Shown here piece after piece: positions 38,012 to 46,281 of a stretch of DNA of 64,000 nt. Within the stretch, counting starts at the first letter, position 1, and each line of letters begins with the position of its first letter. Location of the stretch: NCBI RefSeq assembly GCF_018138715.1, contig NZ_JAGSHX010000006.1, positions 4,340,001 through 4,404,000 of the forward strand. The letters are read 5' to 3'. The stretch comes from Streptomyces asiaticus (lineage in GTDB: Bacteria; Actinomycetota; Actinomycetes; Streptomycetales; Streptomycetaceae). The notes below the pieces were generated by a model. It searched no databases. It worked only from the letters and a program-made list of their open reading frames with translations, and was not told the DNA's origin. The translations under genes were made by a program, and so were the position numbers.

Positions 38012-38095
38012 CTAGTGCAAATCAGGGCAGTTCACGCACCGAACAGCGGGCAGTTCAGGACAGGGGCCGCAATCCGGGCAGGCCTCATCGCTCAC
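38012..38095 (-). CDS. Candidate Cys-rich leader peptide upstream of wblA
   Basis: A 27-codon frame from GTG 38093-38095 to TAG, reading toward wblA, whose start is 193 bases further on. The peptide has five Cys in a CxxCxxC (residues 6, 9, 12) plus CxxC (20, 23) arrangement. No clear Shine-Dalgarno precedes it; the start codon lies inside the 6-2-6 inverted repeat. About two thirds of its codons end in G/C, below gene average, so chance is a real alternative. Confidence 0.3.
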   Translation of the reverse strand: MSDEACPDCGPCPELPAVRCVNCPDLH

Positions 38096-38192
38096 TTGAG
38101 TGAGGGTGGGGGTGTGGCTCAGCCACACAGCTGTGACTGGCGTGAAACAGCTTATGCGAACGCCCGGTCCCCTGTCCGGCGATTCGAGACGT

Positions 38193-38198
38193 AGGCTG
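38193..38198 (+). promoter_or_regulatory. Possible -10 box for a leaderless PBP transcript
   Basis: TAGGCT lies seven bases before the ATG at 38205. With no ribosome site visible upstream of the ATG, transcription may start at or next to the start codon. No convincing -35 partner was found. Confidence 0.35.
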
Positions 38199-38204
38199 CG
38201 TCCT

Positions 38205-40466
38205 ATGGGAAACACGCGCTCGAGCGGGGGACTGTCCACCGCTCACCAGGCCGCCAAGTTCCTCGGCGTCAGCGCGCTGGCCGGTGCCGTGATGGCCGGG
38301 CTCGCGCTTCCCGCCGTCGGAGCGCTCGGCCTGGCGGCCAAGGGAACGGTCGAGGAGTTCGACGGAATTCCGGCCAATCTCAAGACACCGCCGCTCAGCC
38401 AGCGGACCACGATCCTGGACGCCAAGGGCGGGGAGATCGCGAAGGTCTACTCCCGCGACCGGACGATCGTGAAGCTGAACGACATCTCCTCGTACATGCG
38501 GCAGGCGATCGTCGCGATCGAGGACGCCCGCTTCTACGAGCACGGGGCGGTCGACCTCAAGGGCGTGCTCCGCGCGGTCAACAGCAACGCGCAGGACGGC
38601 GGGGTCTCCCAGGGCGCGTCCACCCTGACCCAGCAGTATGTGAAGAACGTGTTCGTCGAGGAGGCGGGCGACGACAAGGAGAAGGTCGCCCAGGCCACCC
38701 GGCAGTCCATAGGCCGCAAGATCAAGGAACTGAAGTACGCGATCAAGGTCGAGAAGGAACTGGGCAAGAAGCGGATCCTCGAGAACTACCTGAACATCAC
38801 CTTCTTCGGGCAGCAGGCGTACGGCATCGAGGCGGCCTCCCAGCGCTACTTCAGCAAGTCCGCCAAGGATCTGAAGCTGGAGCAGGCGGCGCTGCTGGCC
38901 GGTCTCGTCCAGTCGCCCAGCCGCTACGACCCGATCAACGCCCCGGAGTCCGCCAAGGCGCGCCGCGACACCGTTCTGCGGCGCATGGCCGAGGTGAAGG
39001 ACATCACTCCGGCGCAGGCCGCCGCGGCCCAGAAGAAGCCGCTCGGCCTCAAGGTCAGCATGCCCAGGAGCGGCTGCATCACGGCCGTCAAGGGCGCCGG
39101 GTTCTTCTGTGACTACGTCCGCGAGACCCTGCTGAACGACCCGACCTTCGGCAAGACCGCGGAGGCGCGCGCCAAGCGCTGGACCCAGGGCGGTCTGACG
39201 ATCCGCACGACGCTCGACCCGCAGGCCCAGGAGTCGGTCCAGAAGTCGATCAAGAAGCATGTCTACCAGTCCGACCCGGTGGCCACCGCGGTGACGCTGG
39301 TCGAGCCGGGCACCGGCAAGGTGCTGGGGATGGGCCAGTCCAGGCCGTACGGCTTCGGCGAGAACGAGACCCAGATCAACCTGTCCGCGGACAAGTCCAT
39401 GGGCGGTTCGAACTACGGCTTCCAGGTCGGCTCCACGTTCAAGCCGATCACCGCGGCGGCCGCCATCGAGCAGGGCAAGAAGCCGTACCAGCGCTACTCC
39501 TCGCCGTACAAGATGAAGTACCCGAGCCCGGTCACCACCTGCAAGGGCACCTGGAGCAACGACGAGGGCGCGACGGTCGAGAACGAGAACGAGGAGGAGG
39601 TCGGCCCGTACGGGATGAAGGAGGCGACCGCCAAGTCGGTCAACACCTACTTCGTCCAGCTGATCAGCGACATCGGGGTCTGCCCGGTGACGCAGATGGC
39701 CGACAAGATCGGGGCGAAGCGCGCCGACGGCCAGGAGCACAACCAGGTGCCCTCGGTCACCCTCGGCTCCGAGGGCTTCTCGCCGCTGACGATGGCCAAC
39801 GCCTACGCGACCTTCGCCAACCGCGGTGTCTACTGCTCCCCGGTCTTCATCGAGTCGATCACCGGCCCCGGCGGCAAGAAGCTGAAGGTGCCGCAGTCGA
39901 AGTGCTCCCGCGCGATGTCGGAGAAGACCGCGGACACCATCAACAAGCTGCTGCGCGGAGTGGTCGAGGACGGCACCGGCAAGCAGGCCGGGCTCCAGAG
40001 CCGCCCGAGCGCCGGTAAGACGGGTACGACGGACGAGCGCAGGGCCGCGTGGTTCGTCGGCTACACCCCGAACATGGCCGGTGCGGTGTGGGTCGGCGGC
40101 CCGGGCCCCAAGGGCGTCAAGATGGAGAACATCACCATCGGCGGCGTCCCCCACGACAAGGTCTACGGCGCGGACACCCCCGGTCCGATCTGGAAGGACG
40201 CGATGAGCGGCGCGCTGGACGGCAAGGAGGCGCCGAACTTCGTGAACGTCCAGATAAACGACCCGAACCAGCGCAAGCCCCACGACCGCAAGAAGCCGGG
40301 CGACCGCAAGCCGAGCCGCGACAGGGGCAACGACAACGGCGACAACGGCGGCCAGGACAACCCGTGGCCGAACATCTCCCTGCCCCCGGACCTGATCGGC
40401 GGCGGCAGTGGGAATGGGAATGGCGGTAACGGCAACGGCAACGGCGGCTGGAACTTTCCGCGGTAG
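38205..40466 (+). CDS. Class A penicillin-binding protein (glycosyltransferase/transpeptidase)
   Basis: A 753-residue bifunctional peptidoglycan synthase, counterpart of mycobacterial PonA2. After a short cytoplasmic tail and one membrane helix (about 15-45) comes the glycosyltransferase domain with AIEDARFYEHG (catalytic Glu106) and GASTLTQQYVKN. The transpeptidase has STFK (Ser410), SVN and KTGTT (Lys605). The C-terminus is a low-complexity Lys/Asp/Arg then Gly/Asn tail (about 690-753). The ATG at 38205 appears leaderless. A strong terminator follows. Confidence 0.95.
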   Translation: MGNTRSSGGLSTAHQAAKFLGVSALAGAVMAGLALPAVGALGLAAKGTVEEFDGIPANLKTPPLSQRTTILDAKGGEIAKVYSRDRTIVKLNDISSYMRQAIVAIEDARFYEHGAVDLKGVLRAVNSNAQDGGVSQGASTLTQQYVKNVFVEEAGDDKEKVAQATRQSIGRKIKELKYAIKVEKELGKKRILENYLNITFFGQQAYGIEAASQRYFSKSAKDLKLEQAALLAGLVQSPSRYDPINAPESAKARRDTVLRRMAEVKDITPAQAAAAQKKPLGLKVSMPRSGCITAVKGAGFFCDYVRETLLNDPTFGKTAEARAKRWTQGGLTIRTTLDPQAQESVQKSIKKHVYQSDPVATAVTLVEPGTGKVLGMGQSRPYGFGENETQINLSADKSMGGSNYGFQVGSTFKPITAAAAIEQGKKPYQRYSSPYKMKYPSPVTTCKGTWSNDEGATVENENEEEVGPYGMKEATAKSVNTYFVQLISDIGVCPVTQMADKIGAKRADGQEHNQVPSVTLGSEGFSPLTMANAYATFANRGVYCSPVFIESITGPGGKKLKVPQSKCSRAMSEKTADTINKLLRGVVEDGTGKQAGLQSRPSAGKTGTTDERRAAWFVGYTPNMAGAVWVGGPGPKGVKMENITIGGVPHDKVYGADTPGPIWKDAMSGALDGKEAPNFVNVQINDPNQRKPHDRKKPGDRKPSRDRGNDNGDNGGQDNPWPNISLPPDLIGGGSGNGNGGNGNGNGGWNFPR

Positions 40467-40489
40467 CGGTGGCTCGTGATGGAGCGCTG

Positions 40490-40521
40490 AAGGGGGCCGG
40501 ACGAAGATGTCCGGCCCCCTT
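40490..40521 (+). terminator. Terminator after the PBP gene
   Basis: AAGGGGGCCGGAC and GTCCGGCCCCCTT form a perfect 13 bp stem with a six-base loop, 24 bases past the stop, followed by CTTAT. Confidence 0.92.
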
Positions 40522-40648
40522 CTTATGGGTGGGCCCGCTTCTTATGTGGGCACCCGATGCCGGAACGCACGGTGCACGCACTGCACACGCCGCACAGCGT
40601 GCACACGGCCCATAACACAACGCAACAACGCGCGCCCTCCGAGCGGGC

Positions 40649-41119
40649 CTACCCGCCCGCGAGCTGCCGCTTCACCGCGGCGGCGACCCGGCCACCCTCC
40701 GCCCGTCCGGCGATCTTCGGGTTCACGATCTTCATCACGGCGCCCATGGCCCGCGGCCCCTCGGCGCCGCCCGCCGCGGCCTCCCGGACCGCATCGGCCA
40801 CCAGGGCGTTCAGCTCGTCGTCCGTAAGGGGCTTCGGCAGATACTCGGCGAGCACCTCGCCCTCCGCCTTCTCCCGCTCGGCCTGCGCGGCGCGTCCACC
40901 CTTCTCGAACGCCTCGGCGGCCTCGCGGCGCTTCTTGGCCTCCCGCGCGATGATCTTCTCCACCTCGGCGTCGGACAGCTCACGTGCGCTCTCGCCCGCG
41001 ACCTCTTCCTTGGTGATCGCGGTGATGGTGAGCCGGAGAGTCGAGGAGCGCAGCTCGTCGCGCGCCTTGATCGCCGCGGTGAGATCGTCCTGAAGCCTGG
41101 ACTTGAGCGTGGTGGTCAT
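40649..41119 (-). CDS. GatB/YqeY family protein
   Basis: A 156-residue helical protein beginning MTTTLKSRLQDDLTAAIKARDELRSSTLR, the start of the YqeY family, which resembles the tail domain of the GatB amidotransferase subunit. ELSDAEVEKIIAREAKKRREAAEAF and the C-terminal MGAVMKIVNPKIAGRAEGGRVAAAV complete it. Thought to bind tRNA, but no enzymatic role is proven. Divergent from the phosphoesterase gene. Confidence 0.93.
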   Translation of the reverse strand: MTTTLKSRLQDDLTAAIKARDELRSSTLRLTITAITKEEVAGESARELSDAEVEKIIAREAKKRREAAEAFEKGGRAAQAEREKAEGEVLAEYLPKPLTDDELNALVADAVREAAAGGAEGPRAMGAVMKIVNPKIAGRAEGGRVAAAVKRQLAGG

Positions 41120-41196
41120 GGCGTCGAGTGTGCCAGCACTGGCCGGGAATCACCCGAAGATTTCTCCCCCCGCGGCGTTCTGCGACCATGGACGGC

Positions 41197-42126
41197 ATGC
41201 GCGCGCGATACGGAGTACCCCTGGGAATCACGGCGGTCGGGGCGGCCGGCCTCGCCTACGCCGCCTGCTTCGAAGTCCGGTCCTTCAGGCTCCGGCGGAT
41301 CACCGTTCCGGTGCTCCCGCGGGGGATGCGCCCCCTGCGCGTCCTGCAAGTCTCCGACATCCACATGGTGAGCGGACAGCGCAAGAAGCAGCGCTGGCTC
41401 CAGTCCCTGGCCGGGCTGCGCCCCGACTTCGTGGTGAACACGGGGGACAACCTCTCGGACCCGGAGGGCGTGCCGGAGGTCCTGGACGCGCTGGGCCCGC
41501 TGATGGAGTTCCCCGGTGCGTATGTCTTCGGCTCGAACGACTACTACGGCCCGAAGCCGCGCAACCCCGCCCGCTACCTGCTGGAGAAGGCCAGCGGTAA
41601 GCACGGCCTGAACGGCAACCCCCCGGTCGTCGGCGCCATCCACAACCCGTGGACGGAGCTCCGCGACGCCTTCGACGCGGCCGGCTGGGTCGGTCTCTCG
41701 AACACCCGCGGCCGGCTGAAGCTGGAGGACATCGAGATCGCCCTCACCGGCCTCGACGACCCTCACATCAAGCGCGACCGCTACGCCGAGGTGGCCGGCG
41801 GCCCCGAGTCCGGCGCCGACCTTTCCCTGGCCGTGGTCCACGCCCCGTATCTGCGCGTCCTCGACGCCTTCACCGCGGACCGCTACCCCCTGATCCTCGC
41901 GGGCCACACCCACGGGGGCCAGCTGTGCATCCCCTTCTACGGCGCTCTGGTCACCAACTGCGACCTGGACGCCCGCCGGGTGAAGGGCCTCTCCGAGCAC
42001 CAGGCCGGCGGCCACACCTCCTACCTCCACGTCTCCGCCGGCTGCGGCACCAACCGCTACACCCCGGTCCGCTTCGCCTGCCCCCCGGAAGCCACCCTGC
42101 TCACCCTCACCCCCCAGACCCCCTGA
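41197..42126 (+). CDS. Membrane-anchored metallophosphoesterase
   Basis: A 309-residue calcineurin-type phosphoesterase. An N-terminal hydrophobic anchor ([15 protein letters not shown]) is followed by the metal motifs VSDIHM, NTGDN, GSND, a late VVHAP and GHTHGG. The family (YkuE-like) acts on phosphodiesters or pyrophosphates at the membrane. The ATG at 41197 ([10 protein letters not shown]) is preferred; ATG 41188 adds three residues. It sits just before tRNA-Pro. Confidence 0.9.
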   Translation: MRARYGVPLGITAVGAAGLAYAACFEVRSFRLRRITVPVLPRGMRPLRVLQVSDIHMVSGQRKKQRWLQSLAGLRPDFVVNTGDNLSDPEGVPEVLDALGPLMEFPGAYVFGSNDYYGPKPRNPARYLLEKASGKHGLNGNPPVVGAIHNPWTELRDAFDAAGWVGLSNTRGRLKLEDIEIALTGLDDPHIKRDRYAEVAGGPESGADLSLAVVHAPYLRVLDAFTADRYPLILAGHTHGGQLCIPFYGALVTNCDLDARRVKGLSEHQAGGHTSYLHVSAGCGTNRYTPVRFACPPEATLLTLTPQTP

Positions 42127-42231
42127 CCCCACCCCACCCACCGGGACCACCCCGACCGCCCCGACCTGCGGGACCTCCAAAACCGGATTTCGTCTCTGGC
42201 CACAGGTCCGCTAAAGTAGAGCTCGTTGCTT

Positions 42232-42305
42232 CGGGGTGTAGCGCAGCTTGGCAGCGCGCTTCGTTCGGGACGAAGAGGTCGTGGGTTCAAATCCCGCCAC
42301 CCCGA
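42232..42305 (+). tRNA. tRNA-Pro (anticodon CGG)
   Basis: The 74 bases fold as a full cloverleaf. The acceptor is CGGGGTG/CACCCCG, the anticodon stem CTTCG/CGAAG with loop TTCGGGA gives anticodon CGG, and the T arm is GTGGG-TTCAAAT-CCCGC. CCA is not encoded. A TAAAGT box about 20 bases upstream may be its -10. A terminator follows. Confidence 0.97.
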
Positions 42306-42319
42306 CTGAAGGAACACAG

Positions 42320-42359
42320 GTCAGGGGCCTGATCCGCGAAAGCGGGTCGGGCCCCTGAC
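42320..42359 (+). terminator. Terminator after tRNA-Pro
   Basis: Outer arms GTCAGGGGCC (42320-42329) and GGCCCCTGAC (42350-42359) enclose an inner stem GATCCGC/GCGGGTC capped by a GAAA tetraloop. The structure nearly continuously paired over 40 bases. Confidence 0.9.
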
Positions 42360-42491
42360 TCGTTTCCGGGGCCATCTTGGAAGCCGACTCCAGTGGTGGG
42401 GCGGCCACCTCGCGCCGTGGCGCACCTCACTCGCGCGTGCGCTCGGCGGCTTCCTGGGCACCGGGCAAGCAGGGAGGACAGGACGGGGCTC

Positions 42492-42866
42492 GTGCTCTTC
42501 CCCGGAGACGGCGACGTGACCAGCCCGGACGTGTCCTGGTCCGCCACCGGCTTCAACAGGTTCAGGGAGTGGCTGGCCCAGGCCGAGGGATTCGCCCTCG
42601 CTGAGATGTACGGCTTCGGCGGAGACCGCCCGTGGAGCAGCGTTTCCACCACACTGGCACCGCTACTCGACCATCCGGACGACGACGGCCCCGACCTCAC
42701 GCCCACTCAATGCGCGGCCATGCTGCCCCCGTTGGAAGCAATCATCGACCAGCGGCAACACGAAGGCAGCGATCCCGTTCTCCAACGGCACTTGGATGAC
42801 GCCCGCCAGCTGGTCGCCGTCATGAGGTTCTGCCTGAACAAAGACGTCGAGCTCATCTTCGGGTGA
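42492..42866 (+). CDS. Acidic protein of unknown function
   Basis: A 124-residue acidic protein starting VLFPGDGDVTSPDVSW, with SATGFNRFREWLAQAEGF and MYGFGGDRPWSSV in the first half. A helical C-terminal half follows (ALEAIIDQRQHEG-like repeats of charged helix) and the end is NKDVELIFG. The GTG at 42492 has AGGA eight bases upstream; longer frames start in Arg-rich noise. I do not recognise the family. Located directly behind tRNA-Pro, a common landing place for acquired genes, but no integrase or flanking repeat is visible. Confidence 0.6.
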   Translation: MLFPGDGDVTSPDVSWSATGFNRFREWLAQAEGFALAEMYGFGGDRPWSSVSTTLAPLLDHPDDDGPDLTPTQCAAMLPPLEAIIDQRQHEGSDPVLQRHLDDARQLVAVMRFCLNKDVELIFG

Positions 42867-42927
42867 CCACCGGGCCGCAGCGCGTTCCCCGTCGGAGATG
42901 ACCAGCCGTTACGAGACAGCCCGCCGA

Positions 42928-43332
42928 CTATTCGGTCGCGTCCGTCCAGCCCTGGCGGCGGAGGACGGTCGGGACGTCGGGGGCCTGGTAGTGGGTGCCC
43001 TTGAGGACCTTGCCGTCGGCTCGGAGGGTGGGGCGGCCGTCGGGGCCGAGTTTGGTCATATTGGCCCGGTGGATCTCGGCGATCACCTCGTCGAGGTCGA
43101 TGCCGTGGACCAGGGCGGTGCCGTAGGCGACGTAGACGACGTCGGCCAGTTCGTGGGCGAGGTGGTCGAGGGTGCCGTGGGCGCTCGCCTCGGCCACTTC
43201 GGCGCACTCCTCGGCCAGGAGGTCCTGGCGGTGGGCGGCGAGTTCCGGTGAGACCTCGGTGGGGGTCTTGCGGGCGTCGAGGCCGAAGGCCAGGTGGAAT
43301 TCGCGGACGAGGTCGGCGGGAGAGCGGCGCAT
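42928..43332 (-). CDS. MazG-like nucleotide pyrophosphohydrolase
   Basis: A 134-residue all-alpha NTP pyrophosphatase. The metal motif EExxE is EECAEVAEA, followed about 17 residues later by ExxD in HELADVVYV. Single-domain MazG-like proteins of this size act on non-canonical or dNTP substrates. The C-terminal GTHYQAPDVPTVL tail recurs in such proteins. The ATG at 43330-43332 starts the frame. Lone gene. Confidence 0.85.
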   Translation of the reverse strand: MRRSPADLVREFHLAFGLDARKTPTEVSPELAAHRQDLLAEECAEVAEASAHGTLDHLAHELADVVYVAYGTALVHGIDLDEVIAEIHRANMTKLGPDGRPTLRADGKVLKGTHYQAPDVPTVLRRQGWTDATE

Positions 43333-43509
43333 TCGTCCGATCGTACGTGGAGGGGTGGGGTGGCTGGGTGCGAGTCAGGGGGTGGTGCGGGGGCGCCGCT
43401 CAGCCCTGCGGCGTATGGGGCCGTTGTGCGTCGGCGCGCGGATCCTTGGATGGGTGCCTAGGGTGAGGCGTATCAGGCCCTTGACCTCCGCCTCCGGGGT
43501 GGTGCATCC

Positions 43510-43932
43510 ATGAGTCTCAGCATCCGCAATCAGCTTCCCGCCACCGTCGTCTCCGTGACGCCCGGCGAGGCCATGGCAACGATCCAGGGGCGGCTGTCCG
43601 GGGGGCAGATGGTGACGGCCGCCGTGACCATGAGTGCCGTGAAGGAGCTCGGCATCGGGGAGGGCTCCGAGGTGACGGCGCTGGCCAAGGCCACCGAGGT
43701 GGCGCTGGCCACCGGGGAGGTCTCGGGGCTGAGCATCCGCAACCGCTTCCCGGGCACCGTCAGCCGCCTCACCCTCGGGGCCGCCATGGCCACCGTCGTC
43801 ATCGACATCGGCGGCGGCCAGGAGCTCATGGCCGCCATCACCCAGGACGCGGCGGCGGAGCTGGGGCTCGCCGAGGGCAGCCGGGTCACCACTCTGATCA
43901 AGTCGACCGAGGTGTCGCTCGCCACCGCGTAG
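43510..43932 (+). CDS. Molybdopterin-binding protein with two Mop domains
   Basis: 140 residues made of two ~70-residue Mop/TOBE domains, each starting with LSIRN(Q/R)xPxTV and ending in a EVxLATx strand. Such di-Mop proteins bind molybdate or tungstate and store it or sense it. The internal duplication is clear in the protein sequence. No molybdenum enzyme or modABC gene is nearby. Confidence 0.92.
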   Translation: MSLSIRNQLPATVVSVTPGEAMATIQGRLSGGQMVTAAVTMSAVKELGIGEGSEVTALAKATEVALATGEVSGLSIRNRFPGTVSRLTLGAAMATVVIDIGGGQELMAAITQDAAAELGLAEGSRVTTLIKSTEVSLATA

Positions 43933-43951
43933 GCCGATGGGCGGTGGGTGG

Positions 43952-44070
43952 GTCCTGCCTCGCCTTCGCCCTGCCTCACCTTCGTCCTTCCCGCCCCACC
44001 TTCGTCGTGCCCCGCCTCCCCCTCGTTCCGCCTCGCCTCGTTCCGCCTCACCTCCCCCTCGTTCCGCCCA
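43952..44070. repeat. Pyrimidine-rich repeat tract before terD
   Basis: About 120 bases in which the plus strand is mostly C and T, made of degenerate CCTTCGTC / CCTCGTTCCGCCTC units; TCGTTCCGCC appears three times near 44023-44068. It sits between the Mop gene and the terD promoter region. The minus strand is correspondingly purine-rich. Confidence 0.7.
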
Positions 44071-44158
44071 GATCTCGCCAACCCCTCCGTCCCCATCCCA
44101 CTAACTTCTACAGTGCTGTAGATTTTGACTCCGGTCCACTGAGCACGAGGAGAAGATC

Positions 44159-44734
44159 GTGGGAGTTTCCCTGTCCAAAGGCGGCAATGTCTCGCTGAGC
44201 AAGGAGGCGCCGGGCCTGAGCGCCGTCCTCGTCGGCCTGGGCTGGGACGTGCGGACGACGACGGGCGCCGACTACGACCTCGACGCGAGCGCGCTGCTCT
44301 GCGACGAAACCGGGAAGGTCGCGTCCGACCGGCACTTCGTCTTCTACAACAACCTCACCAGCCCCGACGGCTCCGTGGAGCACACCGGCGACAACCTCAC
44401 CGGTGAGGGCGAGGGCGACGACGAGGCCATCAAGGTCAATCTGGCCACCGTGCCCGCCGAGGTCGCCAGGATCGTCTTCCCCGTCTCCATCCACGACGCG
44501 GAGAGCCGCAGCCAGAACTTCGGCCAGGTCCGGAACGCCTTCATCCGGGTGGTCAACCAGGCCGACAACGTCGAACTCGCCCGCTACGACCTGAGCGAGG
44601 ACGCCGCGACCGAGACGGCGATGGTCTTCGGCGAGCTCTACCGCAACGGCGCGGAGTGGAAGTTCCGCGCGGTCGGCCAGGGGTACGCCTCGGGGCTCGC
44701 GGGCATCGCCTCCGACTTCGGCGTCAACCTCTGA
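44159..44734 (+). CDS. terD: TerD-family stress protein
   Basis: A 191-residue TerD-domain protein from the tellurite/stress family. Motifs: [14 protein letters not shown], the double-Asp calcium-site strand [36 protein letters not shown] and [17 protein letters not shown], all intact. Streptomyces have many TerD paralogues, linked to calcium and development. The GTG at 44159 has GAGGAGA upstream. A long inverted repeat after the stop would end transcription here. Confidence 0.95.
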   Translation: MGVSLSKGGNVSLSKEAPGLSAVLVGLGWDVRTTTGADYDLDASALLCDETGKVASDRHFVFYNNLTSPDGSVEHTGDNLTGEGEGDDEAIKVNLATVPAEVARIVFPVSIHDAESRSQNFGQVRNAFIRVVNQADNVELARYDLSEDAATETAMVFGELYRNGAEWKFRAVGQGYASGLAGIASDFGVNL

Positions 44735-44749
44735 CCGACGCCCTCCTGC

Positions 44750-44800
44750 GGCCGCCGGGCCCGGCCTTCCCTCTGAGGCGGTGAGACGGGCCCGGCGGCC
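44750..44800 (+). terminator. Terminator after terD
   Basis: GGCCGCCGGGCCCG (44750-44763) pairs with CGGGCCCGGCGGCC (44787-44800), a perfect 14 bp stem with a 23-base loop. Confidence 0.8.
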
Positions 44801-44839
44801 GGTTCACTCCTACTCATCGAGCTTCGAGGAAGCGCGGAC

Positions 44840-45685
44840 ATGACCGCCCCACCCGGCTTACAGGCCGAGGACAGACCCGACTTCGAGCGGGCGCTGTACC
44901 AGGCGCTGCGTACGGCGGAGATCCGTGCGGCCCTGCGGCGCAACGGGGCCACCGGGGACGCGGGCATCCAACGGCTGCGCTCCCAAGCGCTCGTGGCGAG
45001 CGAGCTGATCGCGACGGCCGCCGCGCCCGAATACGCCGCGTACCTCCGGCAACGCGCCGCCGCGGCGACGACCGCGTCCACCGCGCCCGCTGCATCTGTC
45101 CGATCCGGCTCGCCCACCCCCTCGGCAGGCGTCCGTGGACTGCTGCCGGTGCTCGCCGTCCTCACACCCGCTCTGGCCGGCGCCTCGACCGCGGCCTTTC
45201 TGCTCCTCGGCGGGCTGCTGGGGCTCCTCGACTCCCAACGCGAGCTGGCCGACGCACTGTTGACCGCCGGGCTGACCAGCGCGACGATCGCGGCGTTCAC
45301 TCTGGTGGTGGGGGTGGCCTGCCTGCTCGTCACCGCCGTACGCCACCGAACCCCGGCCCCCGACCCGCGCCCGCGCCCCCGTCCACGTCTACGTCCTCAT
45401 GGGCGTCCACGTCTTCACCGGCATCCACCCACGCACCCGCCCCACCTCGGGCACCGGGTTGACGCGGCCGTCGCCACGGCCCGCGACGCCTGGCTGAGGG
45501 CCCTGCTTCACCGCGGCATCCTGCCGTTTTTGCGCGACCGGCTGGAGAGGTCGCACAGCCCGTCCCGGACGAGTCGGGTCCAGTCGAGTCAGAAGAGTCG
45601 AGTCAGAAGAGCGAGAGAGGAACCACATGACGGTAAACCTGGCCAAGGGCCAGCGGATCAGCCTGAGCAAGTCCGACGGGGGTGA
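44840..45685 (+). CDS. Membrane protein between two TerD genes
   Basis: 281 residues. An N-terminal soluble helix region (FERALYQALRTAEIRAALRR) is followed by two membrane helices (about 99-122 and 143-165). A Pro/Arg/His-rich segment (about 172-208), an amphipathic helix (ATARDAWLRALLHRGILPFL) and a basic tail complete it. The last 59 bases overlap the next TerD gene in another frame. Similar proteins accompany TerD paralogues in streptomycetes, suggesting they work together at the membrane. No enzymatic motif is seen. Confidence 0.7.
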   Translation: MTAPPGLQAEDRPDFERALYQALRTAEIRAALRRNGATGDAGIQRLRSQALVASELIATAAAPEYAAYLRQRAAAATTASTAPAASVRSGSPTPSAGVRGLLPVLAVLTPALAGASTAAFLLLGGLLGLLDSQRELADALLTAGLTSATIAAFTLVVGVACLLVTAVRHRTPAPDPRPRPRPRLRPHGRPRLHRHPPTHPPHLGHRVDAAVATARDAWLRALLHRGILPFLRDRLERSHSPSRTSRVQSSQKSRVRRAREEPHDGKPGQGPADQPEQVRRG

Positions 45686-46223
45686 GCTCACCGCGGTGCG
45701 CATGGGCCTGGGCTGGCAGGCCGCGCCGCGCAAGGGGTTCCTCGCCCGGCTGACCGCCAAGGAGATCGACCTGGACGCCTCGGCCGTGCTCTTCGCCGGA
45801 CGCGAAGCCGTCGACGTCGTGTTCTTCCAGCATCTGACGAGCGACGACGGATCCGTACGGCACACCGGCGACAACCTCGTCGGCGGCGCGGGCCAGGGCG
45901 GCGACGACGAATCGATCCTGATCGATCTACAGCGCGTTCCGGTCCATGTCGATCAGATCCTGTTCACGGTGAACTCCTTCTCCGGACAGACCTTCGCCGA
46001 GGTACAGAACGCCTTCTGCCGCCTGGTCGACGAGACCAATGGCCAGGAGCTGGCCCGCTACACCCTGAGCGGCGGCGGCCCGTACACGGCTCAGATCATG
46101 GCCAAGGTCCACCGCGAGGGCGGGGGCGGGGCGGGCGGCGGCTGGCAGATGTCGGCGATCGGCGCGCCCGCCACCGGGCGGACGTTCCAGGATCTGCTGC
46201 CGGTCCTCGCCTCCCACCTCTGA
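45627..46223 (+). CDS. Second TerD-family protein
   Basis: A 198-residue TerD/TerZ-like protein. VNLAKGQRISLSKSDGGELTAV is the start signature. IDLDASAVLFAG is the Ca-site strand, and HLTSDDGSVRHTGDNLVGG and DDESILIDL follow. A loop around residues 34-43 (PRKGFLARL) and a Gly-rich tail stretch distinguish it from the upstream paralogue. The ATG has GAGAGG upstream and lies inside the 3' end of the membrane protein gene, so the two are likely expressed together. Confidence 0.93.
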   Translation: MTVNLAKGQRISLSKSDGGELTAVRMGLGWQAAPRKGFLARLTAKEIDLDASAVLFAGREAVDVVFFQHLTSDDGSVRHTGDNLVGGAGQGGDDESILIDLQRVPVHVDQILFTVNSFSGQTFAEVQNAFCRLVDETNGQELARYTLSGGGPYTAQIMAKVHREGGGGAGGGWQMSAIGAPATGRTFQDLLPVLASHL

Positions 46224-46281
46224 CCTCCCGTTCCCATACGGCCTGTGGCGCGTTTCGCGCCGCCCGAGGGAGAATCTGAGG

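Larger units (their letters stand above)
37820..38204. other. wblA / PBP divergent regulatory region
   Basis: 385 bases holding the promoters of both neighbours. Visible features are a Cys-rich minus-strand mini-ORF (38012-38095), a 6-2-6 inverted repeat CTCACT-TG-AGTGAG (38091-38104) and a TAGGCT box (38193-38198) seven bases before the PBP ATG. The region near wblA is relatively AT-rich. Confidence 0.5.

Noticed and set aside
38091..38104. BldD operator at the wblA/PBP region
   Set aside because: The inverted repeat resembles one, but the centre spacing is one base short of the known consensus, so the claim is not made.
44159..46223. Tellurite-resistance operon
   Set aside because: Only TerD-type genes and a membrane protein are present; terB, terC and the rest are absent, so a metal resistance operon is not supported.
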